Source: Gonium pectorale (taxonomy: Eukaryota > Chlorophyta > Chlorophyceae > Chlamydomonadales > Volvocaceae). Taken from it: DNA of 49,254 nucleotides. A program made the translations under genes and the position numbers. The notes beneath the pieces were generated by a model. It did not search any database. It was not told the origin of the DNA and worked only from the letters and a program-made list of their open reading frames with translations. The DNA is taken from NCBI GenBank assembly GCA_001584585.1, contig LSYV01000038.1:706692-755945 (forward strand). Direction: 5' to 3'. Below, piece after piece: positions 46,715 through 49,254 of this stretch (position 1 is the first letter of the stretch; each line of letters begins with the position of its first letter).

Positions 46715-46795
46715 ACTGCCTCTGGAGCTGGGTCCTACCACGACGCCATCATTTTCGCGCTTACGCTCGTCGTATGCGTTTTCCTTTTCAACACA
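46715..46795 (+). repeat. Dispersed repeat family 1, partial copy 3
   Basis: CTGGAGCTGGGTCCTACCAC then CATCATTTTCGCGCTTACGC then TCGTCGTATGCGT, matching the 3' two-thirds of 7603-7733. Confidence 0.85.
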
Positions 46796-46980
46796 CACAC
46801 ACGCGTACATACGCAGTAAAAACGCGCCATGACAACAGCCACATCACAGTAAGAGTGTTTACGGGAATGGGATTTCCGCAGCCAGCCCGCTCGCCAAGCC
46901 AGCGCCCGCTTCGGCTACCAAGCGGGGCAGCTACAAGGCCTGTTCTGATCACAGGTCCGCAGGCAGGGGGTTGAGCCCCG

Positions 46981-47013
46981 CCCAGCACCCAGCACCCAGC
47001 ACCCAGCACCCAG
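46981..47013. repeat. CAGCACC tandem repeat
   Basis: About four 8-bp units (CCAGCACC), followed by a CCTG run at 47018-47034. Confidence 0.95.
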
Positions 47014-47184
47014 ACCCGCCTGCCTGCCTGCCTGTGCGTGTGTGCGCCCCAAGGATGCTAAGGCTCCTCCGCAGCGCCCGCGGAGGGCGTTGCCTCGTGC
47101 ATAGCAGCGTAGTCGATTTCTCCCGTCTCAAGTTGCCGCACTTTGCCGGCAATGTCAGGTGGTCAGGTTGTCGTCAGCACCTAT

Positions 47185-49254
47185 CTAGCCGTCCCTCGAT
47201 TCGATCTCGAGCTCCAAGTCCCCCAGGTGGGCTGCCAGCGCTGCCTCCGACATGAGTGGGGACGACCCGGCGCGAACCAGCGACGGCGGCGATGGCCCCG
47301 CTCCCACGGCAGCTGCTGCAACGAGCGGCAGCGCAAACGGCAGGAACCCGTCGTACGGCAGAATGCCATCGCCGTACGCCTGCTCGTCGGTGTCGTCGTC
47401 GCCGGCGGCGGCGGCGGCGCCGCCATTGGCAGCGACGTTGGCGGCGGTAGCGGAGAGCAGCTCAAGGCGAGGGTGCACGGGCTCCCGCTGCAGCAGGTGC
47501 AGCTCCTTGACCGCCTCCGCCGCCGCGGGCCGCCGCAGCGGGTCGGCCTCCCAGCACTGCCGGATGAGGCGGCGCAGCTGCGGGGGGCAGCGCCGGTCGG
47601 GCAGGTGGTCCAGCGGCAGCCGCTCGCCCAGGGACGCCACCTTGTACGCCACGGCGGGAATGGCCGTGTTCTGCGATGAAGGCAGGGCCCGGACAGGGTT
47701 TATTGTGGACGAGTGGGCGTGTCGGTGACCGGCGGGCGGATTGCCTTTTCCCACTCTCCACCCCCCCCGGGAGAAAATGAAGGAAGCCGTCATGAGCACA
47801 CGACGCATCGTAGAAACAGAAGCTAGGAAGCCGAATGAGCGGTCTTGTCCTGGTCCGTCGCTGCCACGTCCAGCAACGATGGCCGACGACGGGCCCGGGC
47901 GGAGTCTGCACGCGTACTTTCGATAGTGTGCTATGTATGCGGAACAGTACGCTCAGAATAGGTCTATAAGCAGCAACAAAAGCAAAAACAACTAAGCCGG
48001 CAGCCGATGAGCCCGACCCAACTAAGTGACCCTCTAAGTGCTTAACTCTGGGTTGCTGGGGGGGGCTGGGGCGCTAGGCTTGATACGTTAGCTGAGCTGA
48101 GCTGAGCTGGGCTGGGCTGTCCTCCAGACAGCGTGGCCGATAGTGTTGAAAAGGAACAACGCATACGACGAGCGTAAGCGCGAAAGTGATGATGTCGTTG
48201 TAGGACCCAGTTCCCGAGGTAGTTGAAGGGGTGATGTCCCTGCATGTCCGTTCGGCGGCGACCACCACCGTAGCCCCCGATGCGGCCCAGAATTCTCTCT
48301 GGGGTGACCCTATGCAATGCCGTGTTGGGGTGCGCCTAGTCTGGTCCTACGTGCATCGCATGTGGGCTGGTGCATGTCTCCCGAACCCCCGCCCACCCAG
48401 CCCCCCGACCCGCTGACTACCGTTGTCTCACCTACGGTGTGTGCTCTATATGCCTCTGGGCCCTCAGCCCGATTCGTGGACCCCGCATTCAGTGTTGAAA
48501 TGAAACGCATTCAGTGTGCGAGTGTGTGTCTGGGACCGTGACGCACAGGCCGGAGCCCTGAGCCTACTGCGCGAGGGGTCGGTGGCTGCCGACCTACGCC
48601 GCGTCGGTCCCCTCGCAGCTCCTCCTTACGCCCGCGGGCCAATCCGAGCCCGAGAGAGCACATCCGAGGTCCTCCTGCACGCCCGAGGGCGGGTGGGGCA
48701 GGGTCCCGTACCCCGAAGCGCCCTTCCCCATGCCACCATCGCGCACGGCCCCACCTTCCACGGCTGCTGGCCCGTCAGCATCGCCCACAGCAGCACGCCC
48801 AACGAGTACATGTCCTGGGGTGGGGGAGGGAGGGGTAAGGCACTCTCAGTAGAGAAGCCCTGGTGGCGCATTCCTCTCCCGGGGAGGGAGGGGGAGGCGG
48901 GGCAAGCGAGGCCGTCGATCGGCGGGGCAGCCGAATCCGTCATGAGCTGCTGCCGCAGTGCGCGGAAGACACCAGGGCAGACACCAGTGCGAAAGGCACC
49001 AGGTGCGAGGCGCAAAAGCCGCGCGCCTCTGGCGGCCTCTGGTGGAGACCGCCTCCACCCGCATCAGGAGGCAGCCGATGTCGGCATGGGCCCCTCCTAC
49101 CGAGCCCGCCCATCCCAGCCTTCCGGACCGCATGTGTGAGTGCGAATGCACCCCGGGGCCCCACCTCCGCTCCCTACTACCGTACCCCCCCGCCCCCCGC
49201 CCTCCTTCGTTCGTCCGTCCCCCGTCCCCGTCCCGTCCCGTACCTTCTTCCCGT
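47185..49254 (-). CDS. Gene E: 3' part of a receptor-like protein kinase, runs off the right edge
   Basis: Two exons are visible: 48814-48755 (DMYSLGVLLWAMLTGQQPWK) and 47670-47185. The second holds the last kinase segment (YKVASLGERLPLDHLP, RRLIRQCWEADPLRRP, VKELHLLQRE) and, without the intron found in A, C and D, continues into a short tail: YGDGILPYDGFLPFALP, then MSEAALAAHLGDLELEIE and SRDG before TAG. The tail is about 100 residues against 260-340 in the paralogs. The first exon starts NTAIPAVAYK, as in gene D (NTAIAAVAYK), and not DHTVAAVAYK as in A and C. The next exon upstream (ECYD) was not seen up to 49254, so the rest lies beyond the window. Confidence 0.8.
48143..48276 (-). repeat. 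Dispersed repeat family 1, full copy 4 (intron of gene E)
   Basis: Inverted relative to copy 1 and matching it over about 130 bp, including the flank that reads GGTGGTGGTCGCCGCCGAAC on the minus strand. Confidence 0.85.

Larger units (their letters stand above)
43800..47184. other. Intergenic region between genes D and E
   Basis: Upstream flank of gene D (AT-rich 43800-43990), a TATATAAAAC motif at about 44668, a perfect hairpin (45071-45101), a doubtful ORF (45429-46184), a dispersed-repeat copy (46715-46795) and a CAGCACC minisatellite (46981-47013). No supported gene. Confidence 0.5.

Overview
This is nuclear genomic DNA from a green alga, most likely a volvocine (Chlamydomonas/Gonium/Volvox group). 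The base composition is very GC-rich. Genes are broken into many short exons by GT-AG introns. Coding regions carry long Ala/Gly/Pro runs, simple repeats are everywhere, and a nuclear gene for plastid ribosomal protein bL17 with a transit peptide is present. There are two assembly gaps (17303-17548 and 31490-32219).

The dominant content is a cluster of five paralogous genes for one family of membrane receptor-like protein kinases. Gene A (7-4751, +) is the 3' part of one gene. Gene B (7037-10786, +) has the ectodomain and transmembrane segment but no kinase. Genes C (20893-29738, -) and D (33942-43799, -) are complete 14-exon genes of 1,307 and 1,449 residues. Gene E (from 47185, -) is the 3' part of another gene running off the right edge. 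All exon joins were made by hand from splice signals. Exon lengths and intron phases agree between paralogs, and the C, D, B and A models all keep frame.

The architecture is: signal peptide; an ectodomain coded by four exons; a Pro/Gly/Ser-rich stalk; a transmembrane helix split by an intron; a long low-complexity juxtamembrane region with a conserved SPLTP motif; a kinase domain with a long insertion between the ATP-site Lys strand and helix C; a 19-nt microexon that codes most of the P+1/APE segment; and a long C-terminal tail ending in two motifs shared by A, C, D and E. I do not know of a described function for this family; ligand and substrate are unknown.

Between the two strand blocks lies a transposon-rich stretch (about 10.8-20.9 kb). 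It holds a 220-bp perfect-style palindrome (MITE-like), the four-exon bL17c gene (13783-14988, -), the N-terminal half of a tyrosine recombinase of DIRS/Crypton type (15195-16364, +), and a few coding fragments I could not assign. A dispersed repeat of about 130 bp occurs four times, three of them inside introns of the kinase-family genes. The regions 29.7-33.9 kb and 43.8-47.2 kb are intergenic and mostly repeats, with one doubtful membrane-protein ORF.
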